Source of the DNA: Candidatus Saganbacteria bacterium
GTDB taxonomy: Bacteria; Margulisbacteria; WOR-1; O2-12-FULL-45-9; XYB2-FULL-48-7
Direction: 5' to 3'
Assembly: GCA_016939335.1 (NCBI GenBank)
Contig: JAFGHC010000003.1
Span: 1-45,604 of the forward strand
DNA length: 45,604 bases
Shown here: one piece after another, positions 1 to 7,423 of the stretch
How positions within the stretch are numbered: position 1 is the first letter of the stretch
Layout: every line of letters begins with the position of its first letter
Position numbers and translations under genes: made by a program
The notes under the pieces: model-generated
The model's database searches: none
Seen by the model: the letters and a program-made list of their open reading frames with translations, nothing else
What the model was told of the DNA's origin: nothing

Positions 1-89
1 AATCTCCGCTGCCACTTCCTGGCCATCGATTTTTGCTTTAACTACAGGGATTAATCAACTTTGCGGCTTAAATTTTGGGGAATGTCCTG

Positions 90-1874
90 TTAATGATCCT
101 TTGCAACTTGGCGGGCTTGGCGCGTCAATGATGCAAGCAAATCTGTGCGCTTCAGCTGTTTCAACGCTTTTGCCACCAAGCGGTAATTACTAGCCAAGGC
201 CGGCTGAAGCAGAGCGCGCTGGAAGCTGCGCTCCTCCCCCTTCGGCACGTGGACCGGCCGGCCGGTGAACGGGTCGCGCCCCGTGTAATACATGCAGGTC
301 GAGACGGTCATCGGGGTCGGGGTAAAGTTCTGGACCTGTTCGACCCTGATCTTATTCTCCTTCAGGAAAAGCGCCAGCTCCAGCGCGTGCCGCAGCGTGC
401 TGCCGGGGTGCGACGAAATAAAATACGGCACGACGAACTGCTTTTTACCGTGTTTGCCGCTTAACTGTTCGAATCTTTCCTTGAACTCAAGGAACTTCCC
501 GGCCTTGGGCTTGCCCATCAGCAAGAGGACCTCTTCGCAAATATGTTCGGGAGCGATGCTCAACTGCCCGCTGACATGATGTTTCACCAGCTCTTCCAGA
601 TAATCGTCGTCCAGCAAAGCCAGGTCGTAACGCACCCCGGAACCGATGAACAGGCTCCTGACGCCGGGTATTTCGCGCACTTCTTTTAATAATTTGAGCG
701 CCGGCTTGAGCGAGACATCAAGGTTCGGGCAAACGGCCGGATAGATACAGCTGGCGCGGGTGCAGCCCTCATCTTTCGCGCATTTCATCCCGTACATGTT
801 GGCGGTCGGGCCGCCGGCGTCAAGGATCTGGCCGGTGAAGCCGGGCTGTTCCATAATGATCTCCGTCAGCTCTTTTTTGATCGAGGGCAGACTGCGGCTG
901 GTAATGTACTTGCCCTGGTGCTGGGAGATGGCGCAGAACGAGCAGCCGCCGAAGCAGCCGCGGTGGGAAACCGTCGAGAACCGGACAAAATCGAAGGCCG
1001 GTATCTTTTTCCCCCGATACATCGGGTGCGGCCGGCGGACGAACGGCAGTTCGAACAACGAATCAAGTTCCGCTGAAGTCAGGTCCTCCGGCGGGAAGAC
1101 GACCAGATACCTCCCCTGGCAGGGCTGGATGATGACGCGCGGATGTTTCTTTCTCCCCTCGGTATAATAAAGCTTGAAAGCTTCGGCGTACTTCTTCTTG
1201 TCCGCCGCGACCTCTTCATAGGACGGCAGAATCAACGCATCTTTATATTGAGAGCTGTCTTTGGCTATGATGGCCAGGTTGGGAATCGTAGCGGCGGTCT
1301 TTAGACCGCCATCAGATGGCGACCTAAAGGTCGCCGCTACATTATTGGCCAGCGATAATATTCCTTTTTCGGCCATCCCGTAAGTTAGGTAATCCGCCTT
1401 GGCGTCGAAGCTCAGCGGCCGCCTGACCTTATCGTCCCAGTAATCATAATGCGCAAAGCGCCGCAGGCTGGCCTCCACCCCGCCGAGGACGATCGGGACG
1501 CCCGGGAACAAGGCTTTCAGCTTGCTCGTATAAACGATCGTGGCGCGGTCGGGGCGCCGACCGCCGACGTTACCCGGCGTGTACATGTCGGTGCGGCGGA
1601 CCTTCTTGTCGGCCGTGTAATTGGCGACCAGCGAGTCGAGGTTGCCGGCCGAGACGCCGAAGAAAAGGCGCGGCTGGCCGAGCTTGAGGAAATCATCGTC
1701 CTTTCTCCAGTCCGGCTGGGCGATGATCCCGACAGAAAAGCCGTTGGCTTCCAGGTAGCGGGCGATCAGGACGGGGCCGAAGCTCGGGTGATCGACGTAA
1801 GCGTCGCCGGTGACGATGACGACATCGAGCTGGCCGCAGATCTCTTGCCGGCTGACCGGCAGGAACTTAGCCAT
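90..1874 (-). CDS. ygiQ: YgiQ family radical SAM protein (UPF0313)
   Basis: About 594 aa, the usual length for the YgiQ/UPF0313 family, whose substrate is not established. The radical SAM cluster motif CxxxCxxC is seen as CFGGCSFC near residue 307, preceded by SHRG as is typical of the family. The N-terminal half has the conserved GGVEASLRRFAHYDYW block. The track ORF begins at GTG; the ATG one codon later (1874) overlaps the upstream yjbQ stop as TGATG, so I chose it. Last gene of the polyamine operon. Odd: residues about 180-197 are encoded by a perfect palindromic element (1288-1340) inserted in frame. Family assignment is confident; function is unknown and the link to polyamines is only by context. 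Confidence 0.93.
   Translation of the reverse strand: MAKFLPVSRQEICGQLDVVIVTGDAYVDHPSFGPVLIARYLEANGFSVGIIAQPDWRKDDDFLKLGQPRLFFGVSAGNLDSLVANYTADKKVRRTDMYTPGNVGGRRPDRATIVYTSKLKALFPGVPIVLGGVEASLRRFAHYDYWDDKVRRPLSFDAKADYLTYGMAEKGILSLANNVAATFRSPSDGGLKTAATIPNLAIIAKDSSQYKDALILPSYEEVAADKKKYAEAFKLYYTEGRKKHPRVIIQPCQGRYLVVFPPEDLTSAELDSLFELPFVRRPHPMYRGKKIPAFDFVRFSTVSHRGCFGGCSFCAISQHQGKYITSRSLPSIKKELTEIIMEQPGFTGQILDAGGPTANMYGMKCAKDEGCTRASCIYPAVCPNLDVSLKPALKLLKEVREIPGVRSLFIGSGVRYDLALLDDDYLEELVKHHVSGQLSIAPEHICEEVLLLMGKPKAGKFLEFKERFEQLSGKHGKKQFVVPYFISSHPGSTLRHALELALFLKENKIRVEQVQNFTPTPMTVSTCMYYTGRDPFTGRPVHVPKGEERSFQRALLQPALASNYRLVAKALKQLKRTDLLASLTRQARQVAKDH
1288..1340. repeat. Palindromic element inserted in frame inside ygiQ
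   Basis: A 53-bp element with a 9-bp outer inverted repeat (GTAGCGGCG / CGCCGCTAC) enclosing two self-complementary hairpins, GGCGGTCTTTAGACCGCC and GGCGACCTAAAGGTCGCC, separated by a short ATCAGAT-like centre. It adds about 18 codons (VAATFRSPSDGGLKTAAT) to YgiQ without a stop or frameshift. A close relative lies in the non-coding gap at 14416-14467, so this is a dispersed repeat and not part of the gene. Confidence 0.85.
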
Positions 1875-2290
1875 CACTCACCGATCAACTGAATGACGAC
1901 TTCCCGGTTGCGGGGGCGGTTATCGTGGTCGATCAGGACGATCTGCTGCCAGGTGCCGAGGGTCAATGCGCCGTTCTCGACCGGAATTGAGAGCGACGGG
2001 CCGATGACCGCGGCCCGCAGATGAGAATAACCGTTGCCGTCGTGCCAGGCCTGGTCGTGCTCGTAAGTTTTACCGGCCGGCGCCAGGCGTTCGCCCAGTT
2101 CCTTAATGTCGGCGATCAGCCCGGGCTCGTATTCGATCGTGGTAATTGAAGCCGTTGAACCGGGGACAAAAACCGTCGCTAAACCGGCTTTGATCTTAGT
2201 TTCGGCGACCGCTTGTTCGACCTTAGCGGTCAGATCAATTACCTGGTCTCTCCCCTTGGTTTCCAGTGCAATCCGTTTTGTCCGGATCAT
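1874..2290 (-). CDS. YjbQ family protein (UPF0047; secondary thiamine-phosphate synthase type)
   Basis: 138 aa, full length for the small UPF0047/YjbQ family (PF01894). It shows the family signature in order: FVPGSTASITTIEYEPG near residue 42, then WHDGNGYSHLRAA and the C-terminal LGTWQQIVLIDHD. The family usually has HxH in the second block (HDGNAHAH); here the middle residue differs (GYSH), so one putative metal/phosphate ligand is changed. E. coli YjbQ has weak thiamine-phosphate synthase activity, but a physiological role is not settled. The start overlaps the stop of the upstream decarboxylase by TGATG, implying translational coupling in the polyamine operon. Confidence 0.88.
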   Translation of the reverse strand: MIRTKRIALETKGRDQVIDLTAKVEQAVAETKIKAGLATVFVPGSTASITTIEYEPGLIADIKELGERLAPAGKTYEHDQAWHDGNGYSHLRAAVIGPSLSIPVENGALTLGTWQQIVLIDHDNRPRNREVVIQLIGE

Positions 2291-3426
2291 CAGGTATTGA
2301 TATTGAGGATCTTGGCTTTGGGGAACCCGTTGAAAGTGGTCGCCGAACCGTTGGTGTAGGCGCCGCAGTTTCTGACGTACAGCAGATCGCCGAGGTTCAG
2401 CTCGGGCAGCATCTCGGCGGTCGAGACGGTGTCGAGCGCGTCGCAGGTCGGGCCGACCACGGCGCTCAGGCGCTTGTCGCCCCGCTTGAAAGCGTTGAAG
2501 TGGTACGGGATGTGGTCGAAGATGACGCCCGAGAGCGTCCCGTATACGCCGTCATTGACGTAATAGACCCACTTGTCGTCGCGGAACGATTTGCCGACCA
2601 CTTCGACCACCAGCGTTGCCGCCGTGGCGACGATAAAACGGCCCGGCTCGGCCACGACCGAAATGTGCTTGGGAAAGAGCCGGTCGATCTCCTTGCGCAG
2701 TTTCTTGGCCATCGCCTCGAAGGGCGGTTCGCTGCCGTCGTAGGGGACGGGAAAGCCGCCGCCGATATTGAGCAGGCGCAGCTTGTGCCCGCGCTGCTTG
2801 ACCTCTTTGAAGATCTGGGCGGAAGCCTCCAGCGCGTTGAGATAGTTCTCGATGTTGGTGCACTGGCTGCCGACGTGAAAGCTTAGGCCCTCGACCGAGA
2901 GCCCCAGCTCAAAGGCCTGTTCGATCAGGTTGGGGGCGTCGCCCGGCTCCACCCCGAACTTGCTGGAGAGCTCGACGACCGAACCGACGTTCTGGACGCG
3001 CAGCCGGCAGACCAGCCCGGCGTCGGGGCAATGCTCCTTGATCTTCTCGAGCTCGTAGCGGTTGTCGAACGTCATCAGCGTGTTGTAATTGGCCAGCTGC
3101 TTGAGCGTCTCGGCCGGCTTGATCGTGTTGGCGACGATGATCTTGTCCCAGATGAAGTCGTCGCGCTTTTTGCCCCGCAGGGTGGGAATGTTCTCCAGCA
3201 CCGCCTCATACTCCTGGAGCGAAGCGACGTCGTAGCCGCTCTTCTCGGCGTACAGCGTGGAGATGATCTGCGGCTCGGGGTTCGACTTGATCGCGAAATA
3301 AAGGTCGAGGCGCGGCAGCTGCTTGTGCAGGCGCTGATAGTTGGCGCGGACCACGTCATGATCGATGACGAGGAGCGGCGTTCCCTCGCGTTCGGCCAGT
3401 CTTTTGAGCTTAGGAAGGCTGATCAA
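2290..3426 (-). CDS. Ornithine decarboxylase-type PLP enzyme (fold type III)
   Basis: 378 aa, typical of the alanine-racemase-fold ODC/DAPDC/ADC family. The PLP lysine lies in FAIKSNPEP (K47), the HVGSQ substrate/PLP motif near residue 185, the glycine-rich phosphate loop NIGGGFP near 220 and the interface Cys-Asp motif GPTCDALDT near 324-332. The last motif is characteristic of ornithine (or ornithine/lysine) decarboxylases, not of diaminopimelate or carboxynorspermidine decarboxylases. It is directly downstream (1 bp gap) of two homospermidine synthases, which use putrescine, so making putrescine from ornithine is the natural role. Lysine activity cannot be excluded. All catalytic motifs are intact. 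Confidence 0.88.
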   Translation of the reverse strand: MISLPKLKRLAEREGTPLLVIDHDVVRANYQRLHKQLPRLDLYFAIKSNPEPQIISTLYAEKSGYDVASLQEYEAVLENIPTLRGKKRDDFIWDKIIVANTIKPAETLKQLANYNTLMTFDNRYELEKIKEHCPDAGLVCRLRVQNVGSVVELSSKFGVEPGDAPNLIEQAFELGLSVEGLSFHVGSQCTNIENYLNALEASAQIFKEVKQRGHKLRLLNIGGGFPVPYDGSEPPFEAMAKKLRKEIDRLFPKHISVVAEPGRFIVATAATLVVEVVGKSFRDDKWVYYVNDGVYGTLSGVIFDHIPYHFNAFKRGDKRLSAVVGPTCDALDTVSTAEMLPELNLGDLLYVRNCGAYTNGSATTFNGFPKAKILNINT

Positions 3427-3427
3427 T

Positions 3428-4888
3428 TTACTTTACCAAAAAGGCCGAGAACTGCCAGACGTCCTCGGCCTTGGGGATCGCCAGATCGAACTTGGTGAAT
3501 TTGGTATTGAGGTTCTTGAGCGGCGTCCAGTCGACCGCTTTGGAAACGAACGGTTTGATGTATGGCAGGGAGATCTTGAGTATCTCCTCGTGATCGAGGT
3601 CGTCCGGCAGGAGGAAGCCGCGCCGCGGGTTCTTGATCATCCAGATCGCCGCCGCCACGACCGAGACCGCCACCTGCATCGTCGTCGCCTGCTGGTGCGG
3701 GACCATTTTGCGCGAGGTATGGATATCGAGGAGCGAGCCGCACCACCACGAATTGAAATCGTGCCCCATCAGCAGCACGCCGAGCTGGTCTTCGCCGTCG
3801 ATGATCTCGTCGGCCATGATCCGCATTTTCGGCTGCATCTGGAACTGGCGCATCTCCAGCTCGCGGAGCGAATTGATCGCGCAATCGGACGGGCAATAAG
3901 CGTAGTGGACGGTCGGGCGGTAAACCGCCTTCCCCTTCTCCCAGACGGTCAGGCGGTCGGAGATGCTGAACGCCTCGCCGTGGCGGATGACCATGCCGGT
4001 GATCTCGCCCTGCGGCACCCAGGAACGGACCCAGGTCTTCATGCCGAGCGTGCGGAGACAGATCTGGTTGCGCGGGCCGGTCTCGTGGAAGAAAGCCCCT
4101 TCCGGCACGTATTTTTCGTGCGTCCCCCACCCGAGTTCCGCCGGCGCGACCCCTTCTTCGTAAAATCCCTCGATCGACCAGGTGTTGACGAATTCATTGA
4201 CCTGTTTCGGCTCGTCGGTGATCTGGGTGTCGCGTTCCGAGATATGGATGACCTTAACGCCGGTCAGCTGCGCCAGCCGGGCGAAATTCCTGGCCGCGAG
4301 GTTGTCTTTCAGCGCCGGGACTCTCTTATCCTTTGGCTTCTCCGCAATGATCTTTTTGCTGATATCGGTCAAGGCGCGCTTGGTGAAGTGGGAAACAAGT
4401 CCGGGGTTGGCGCCGTGGTCGGCCACCGCGGTCGTTCCGGTGTTATCGCCCCAGACATTCTTTATCATGTCGCGGAGCTCCATGTGGCGGGCGTAGAGAG
4501 TATATTTGGTCGGGTCGTTGCGCTGTTCGTCCTTGTACGGGTCCCACTCCTCGACGGACGTGTTGACGTAGAGGACCTGGTTGTCTCGGCACCAGGTGGT
4601 GATGGCGCGGCAGTCGATGTTCCAGGCCAGGTCGATGATCAGGTCGCCCGGGCCGACATATTTCGCCAGCAGGGCCCGGTAGTTCTTCTCGGTGATCCGG
4701 TCCCTGACATACTTGACCCCTTTTTTTAAGGAAGAAGCGACACGTTTCCGGTTATCGACAAAATCCATAATGGTGACATTCTTGGCCGGAACGTCGATCA
4801 GCTGCAGGACGATCGGCACCGCGCACTGCGACACCGACCCGCAGCCGATGACCAGAACCTTACCGTTGAATTTGACGTGCTTTTTCAT
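3428..4888 (-). CDS. hss: Homospermidine synthase, copy 1
   Basis: 486 aa, the normal length of bacterial homospermidine synthase (EC 2.5.1.44). The N-terminal Rossmann motif GCGSVSQCAVP at residues 15-25 binds NAD, followed by LAWNIDC, VNTSVEEWDPY and DHGANPGLVSHF, all conserved in the saccharopine-dehydrogenase-like HSS family. The enzyme makes homospermidine from two putrescines, or from putrescine and spermidine, in the cytoplasm. The ATG at 4888 has only a weak purine-rich leader. A separate promoter (TTGAAA-16-TAGAAT) lies in the 49-bp gap after copy 2, so this copy may also be transcribed alone. It is clearly paralogous to the next gene. Confidence 0.92.
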   Translation of the reverse strand: MKKHVKFNGKVLVIGCGSVSQCAVPIVLQLIDVPAKNVTIMDFVDNRKRVASSLKKGVKYVRDRITEKNYRALLAKYVGPGDLIIDLAWNIDCRAITTWCRDNQVLYVNTSVEEWDPYKDEQRNDPTKYTLYARHMELRDMIKNVWGDNTGTTAVADHGANPGLVSHFTKRALTDISKKIIAEKPKDKRVPALKDNLAARNFARLAQLTGVKVIHISERDTQITDEPKQVNEFVNTWSIEGFYEEGVAPAELGWGTHEKYVPEGAFFHETGPRNQICLRTLGMKTWVRSWVPQGEITGMVIRHGEAFSISDRLTVWEKGKAVYRPTVHYAYCPSDCAINSLRELEMRQFQMQPKMRIMADEIIDGEDQLGVLLMGHDFNSWWCGSLLDIHTSRKMVPHQQATTMQVAVSVVAAAIWMIKNPRRGFLLPDDLDHEEILKISLPYIKPFVSKAVDWTPLKNLNTKFTKFDLAIPKAEDVWQFSAFLVK

Positions 4889-4913
4889 TTTTTTCCCAAC
4901 ATGCCATAATTTT

Positions 4914-4941
4914 ATTCTAACACAAACCGTTTGGTTTTCAA
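4914..4941 (-). promoter_or_regulatory. Internal promoter of hss copy 1 with operator-like palindrome
   Basis: In the gap between the two hss genes: -35 TTGAAA (4936-4941), 16-bp spacer, -10 TAGAAT (4914-4919) with an upstream TG making an extended -10. The spacer contains the palindrome CAAACCGTTTG, a plausible repressor site. The leader to the ATG at 4888 would be about 19 nt. Based on motif matches only. Confidence 0.45.
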
Positions 4942-6431
4942 ATAATCATTTCCACCGCGCCTGCCCTTTCCCGGTGATCGGCGAAAAAGCTGGCAAATTG
5001 CCAAACATCCTCTATTTTTGGCTGAGGGAGATCGAACCGGGTGAATTTGGCATTGAGATATTTCAGCGGCGTCCAGTCGATCGGCGCCGAAACAAACGGC
5101 TTAATATACGGCAGGCAAATATCCAATATCGTTTCGTGGTCCAGGTCGTCCGGCAGCAAAAAGCCGCGCCGGGGATTTTCGACCGCCCAGACAGCCGCAG
5201 CAGCGACCGAAACGGCCACCTGCAGAACGGTCGCCTGCTGTTCCTGGCCTGCCAGTTTACGCGCGGTGTGGACATCAAGGGTACTGCCGCACCACCAACC
5301 CGTAAAATCGTGCCCCAACAACAGGACACCCAGCTCATCCCGGCCGTCAATGATCTCCGGCCCCATGATCCTCTGTTTTTCCTGCAATTTGTATTCCCGC
5401 ATTTCCAGTTCATGCAGTGAATTGACCGCCGCATCACAAGGGCAATAAACATAGCAGACCGTTGGGCGGTAAACCGCCTTCCCCTCTTCCCAGACCGTCA
5501 GCCGATCGGAAAGGCTGTACGCCTCGCCGTGGCGAATGGCCAGGCCGGTGATCGGACCGCTCGGCACCCAGGAGCGCAGCCAGGTCTTGATACCGACGGT
5601 ATTAAGGCATATCTGGTTCCCCGGCCCGTTCCGATGGCGGTAGGCGCCCCTGGGCAACGAGCGCTCGTGCGTTCCCCAACCAAGTTCGACAGGGGCAACG
5701 GCTTCTTCGAAGAATCCCTCAATGCTCCAAGTATTGACAAACTCGTTCCAGCGCTTTGGCCGGTCGGTTATCTGCAGGTCACGTTCGGAAATGTGGATCA
5801 CCTTGGTCCCGGTCAATTGCGCCAGCTTGGCAAAATACCGTCCGTGCAAAGCCGCCTCCAGGGCCATTTGACGCGTTCTATCCGGCTTATTGGCCAGTAT
5901 CTTTTCCGCGATCTGTATCAGAGCGTGCTTGGTAAAGTGCGAAACCAGCCCGGGGTTTGCGCCATGATCAAAGATCATGGTCGCCCCGCTATTGTCTCCC
6001 CAGCTGGCAACAAGTTCCCGCAGTTCCATGTGCCGGGAATACAGTGTGTACCGCGCCGGATCGTTCCTTTCCGTGTCAAGATATGGGTCCCAGTCCTCAA
6101 CGGAAGTATTTATGTAAAGGATGTCGTTGCCCCTGCAAAATCGCATCATGGCCGCGCAATCGATGTTCCAGGCCAGATCTATGATCATGTCGCCGGGAAC
6201 AACATAATTCTTCAGTAAACGGACATGGTTCTCTTTGGTCACCCGGCCCAGGACATATTTCACCCCTTGCCCAAGCACGCCCTTGATCTTTTCGCGGTTA
6301 TCAACAAAATCGAGGATGGTTATTTTGGCTGGCTCAATGTCGATCATTTCCATGATCAGCGGGACAGCGCAGCGAGCTACCGAACCGCAACCGATAATCA
6401 GTATTCGTCCTTTGAATTTTACGTATTTCAT
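4938..6431 (-). CDS. Homospermidine synthase, copy 2
   Basis: 497 aa from the ATG at 6431; the longer track ORF has an unrelated N-terminus. This start is fixed by the ribosome binding site GGGAGGTG just upstream and by alignment with copy 1 (MKYVKFKGRILIIGCGSV against MKKHVKFNGKVLVIGCGSV). It shares the blocks LAWNIDC, NTSVEDWDPY and DHGANPGLVSHF with copy 1 and has a C-terminal extension of about 12 residues. By eye its third codon positions look less GC-rich than copy 1, which may mean separate acquisition instead of recent duplication. Likely also homospermidine synthase; a shifted substrate preference is possible. Confidence 0.88.
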   Translation of the reverse strand: MKYVKFKGRILIIGCGSVARCAVPLIMEMIDIEPAKITILDFVDNREKIKGVLGQGVKYVLGRVTKENHVRLLKNYVVPGDMIIDLAWNIDCAAMMRFCRGNDILYINTSVEDWDPYLDTERNDPARYTLYSRHMELRELVASWGDNSGATMIFDHGANPGLVSHFTKHALIQIAEKILANKPDRTRQMALEAALHGRYFAKLAQLTGTKVIHISERDLQITDRPKRWNEFVNTWSIEGFFEEAVAPVELGWGTHERSLPRGAYRHRNGPGNQICLNTVGIKTWLRSWVPSGPITGLAIRHGEAYSLSDRLTVWEEGKAVYRPTVCYVYCPCDAAVNSLHELEMREYKLQEKQRIMGPEIIDGRDELGVLLLGHDFTGWWCGSTLDVHTARKLAGQEQQATVLQVAVSVAAAAVWAVENPRRGFLLPDDLDHETILDICLPYIKPFVSAPIDWTPLKYLNAKFTRFDLPQPKIEDVWQFASFFADHRERAGAVEMII

Positions 6432-6450
6432 CTGGCACCTCCCCCCCCCC

Positions 6451-6476
6451 AAAAAAAACAATAACCGCGGGCTATT
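6451..6476 (-). terminator. Hairpin plus T8 tract in the leader before hss copy 2
   Basis: On the minus strand AATAGCC-CGC-GGTTATT (one G-T wobble) forms a short stem-loop followed by G and eight Ts, then immediately ten Gs and the hss SD. The T tract is terminator-like but the stem is short and AT-rich, so termination could be weak or conditional. It lies 4 nt after the stop of the 56-aa ORF. Confidence 0.4.
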
Positions 6477-6480
6477 TGTT

Positions 6481-6651
6481 TTAAAAGAGGTGTCCGGCGG
6501 GGATTTCGTCGCGGGCGGCCTTCCAAAGGGTTCTGACATCGTCGCCAACACAGCGGCGGGCCAATTCGTCCGTCGCTACGTTCGGCTTATCCGAAGCGGC
6601 GCTCAATTCAACCTTACAGCCATAATTTAAATATATCTTAATGATCTTCAT
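6481..6651 (-). CDS. Small protein of 56 aa, unrecognised
   Basis: Too short for the ORF track. It reads from ATG at 6651 to TAA at 6481, beginning MKIIKIYLNYGCKVEL and ending DEIPAGHLF. I do not recognise the family. Composition is mixed, with a short hydrophobic start and charged middle, and no transmembrane segment. A TTGACA-16-TAAAAT promoter lies upstream (6672-6699), and a hairpin with T8 followed by the hss copy 2 SD lies downstream. It is either a real small gene heading the polyamine operon or a leader peptide. The ORF is open for 57 codons in a GC-rich region, so chance is possible. Confidence 0.45.
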   Translation of the reverse strand: MKIIKIYLNYGCKVELSAASDKPNVATDELARRCVGDDVRTLWKAARDEIPAGHLF

Positions 6652-6671
6652 GACGACTCAATTATATTGGC

Positions 6672-6699
6672 ATTTTAACAGAGCAAAATATTTTGTCAA
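6672..6699 (-). promoter_or_regulatory. Sigma-70-type promoter of the polyamine operon
   Basis: Minus-strand TTGACA (6694-6699), 16-bp spacer, TAAAAT (6672-6677); a second -10-like TATAAT lies at 6661-6666. The -35 hexamer is the same DNA as the -35 of the divergent tRNA promoter (TTGTCAA read on both strands). Confidence 0.5.
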
Positions 6700-6722
6700 A
6701 CAATTAATAAGGGGTGTATAAT
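6693..6722 (+). promoter_or_regulatory. Promoter of tRNA-Arg
   Basis: TTGTCA (6693-6698), 18-bp spacer, TATAAT (6717-6722). The tRNA begins at 6731, so transcription would start at or within one or two bases of the mature 5' end. Confidence 0.65.
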
Positions 6723-6730
6723 AATTTCAG

Positions 6731-6804
6731 GCGCCTGTAGCTCATTTGGATAGAGCGGCTGCCTTCGAAGCAGTAGGCAGGGTGTTCGAATCACCCCAGG
6801 CGCA
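6731..6804 (+). tRNA. tRNA-Arg (anticodon TCG)
   Basis: Folds as a full cloverleaf: acceptor stem GCGCCTG/CAGGCGC, D stem GCTC/GAGC, anticodon stem GCTGC/GCAGT (last pair G-T) with loop CTTCGAA giving anticodon TCG, T stem GGGTG/CACCC with loop TTCGAAT, and discriminator A. 74 nt; CCA is not encoded. It reads CGA/CGG codons. Confidence 0.93.
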
Positions 6805-6856
6805 CATAATTTGCTCGCAGCTCCCCTCATTCTTCACCCTCACCTTATCCCTATCC

Positions 6857-7423
6857 CTAAGCGCCCAGGATCGTTTTCAGCTTCCGCAAGGCCCGCCCGC
6901 GATGGCTTAATCTGTTTTTTTGTGAAGCGGACATTTCCGCGAAAGTCTTTTTATAACCGCACGGCCGAAAGACCGAATCGTAGCCAAAACCGCGCCGGCC
7001 GCGCATCTCTCTGATGATCCGGCCAGCGACCACTCCCCTGACTGTCCTGATCCGGCCCGACGGCCATTTGACGGCGATAACGCAAACAAACCTGGCGCCG
7101 CGGGCGGAGCAGTTCTTCAGCAACTGCAATAACTTCGAGCAGAGGTTCTCCGGCGTCGGGGGCGAAGCGAAACGGGCCGACCTGACCCCCGGCTTCCCGC
7201 CGAGACAATTGACCATCAGCCCCGAATCGTCCGCGATCCCGATCTCGCCGGTCCCGAGCTTAAGGGCCTTCACTTTCTTGATCGCATTCGCCTCAAACGT
7301 CCTCCCATTCTCCCTGACCCCTATGACCCTATGACCCTTGACCCGATGACCCCTCAAAACCTGCCCGATCTCCCTCAATTTATGCCGATTGGTCGTGGCA
7401 ACCATTATTTTCGTCTTCTTCAT
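6857..7423 (-). CDS. rdgB: XTP/dITP pyrophosphatase (RdgB/HAM1 family)
   Basis: 188 aa. Hydrolyses non-canonical purine nucleoside triphosphates (XTP, dITP, ITP) to the monophosphate, in the cytoplasm. The family motifs are present in order: TTNRHKLREI at residues 10-19, RTFEANA near 41, IADDSGL with the catalytic Asp, PGVRSARF, GFGYDSVF, FAEMSASQKN and SHRGRAL. Odd: residues about 25-38, where the family normally has a variable strand-loop of about 25 residues, are encoded by a tandem TGACCCT-type repeat and read HRVKGHRVIGV. The start overlaps the stop of the upstream TPR gene by ATGA. Confidence 0.9.
   Translation of the reverse strand: MKKTKIMVATTNRHKLREIGQVLRGHRVKGHRVIGVRENGRTFEANAIKKVKALKLGTGEIGIADDSGLMVNCLGGKPGVRSARFASPPTPENLCSKLLQLLKNCSARGARFVCVIAVKWPSGRIRTVRGVVAGRIIREMRGRRGFGYDSVFRPCGYKKTFAEMSASQKNRLSHRGRALRKLKTILGA
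7313..7353. repeat. TGACCCT-type heptamer/octamer tandem repeat inside rdgB
   Basis: About five degenerate units of TGACCC(T/C) spaced by TA, T or GA, in 7- and 8-bp steps. The minus strand encodes the basic run HRVKGHRVIG in RdgB. The same unit occurs in purD (9133-9162) and in the SLH gene start (33071-33132). Confidence 0.8.

Noticed and set aside
1-89. Minus-strand sequence reading VVKAKIDGQEVAAEI, like the start of a 2Fe-2S/ferredoxin-type domain
   Set aside because: Only about 18 codons are visible after an upstream stop and no ATG, GTG or TTG precedes them in that frame, so a gene cannot be called from this edge.
3365-4729. 454-aa plus-strand ORF opposite hss copy 1
   Set aside because: Antisense shadow of a conserved gene; Asp/Arg/Val-rich composition is the mirror of GC-rich codons and no family motif is seen.
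6432-6551. N-terminal extension of hss copy 2 (MLATMSEPFGRPP...)
   Set aside because: Reads through the G10/T8 tract and SD in another frame; alignment with copy 1 starts at 6431.
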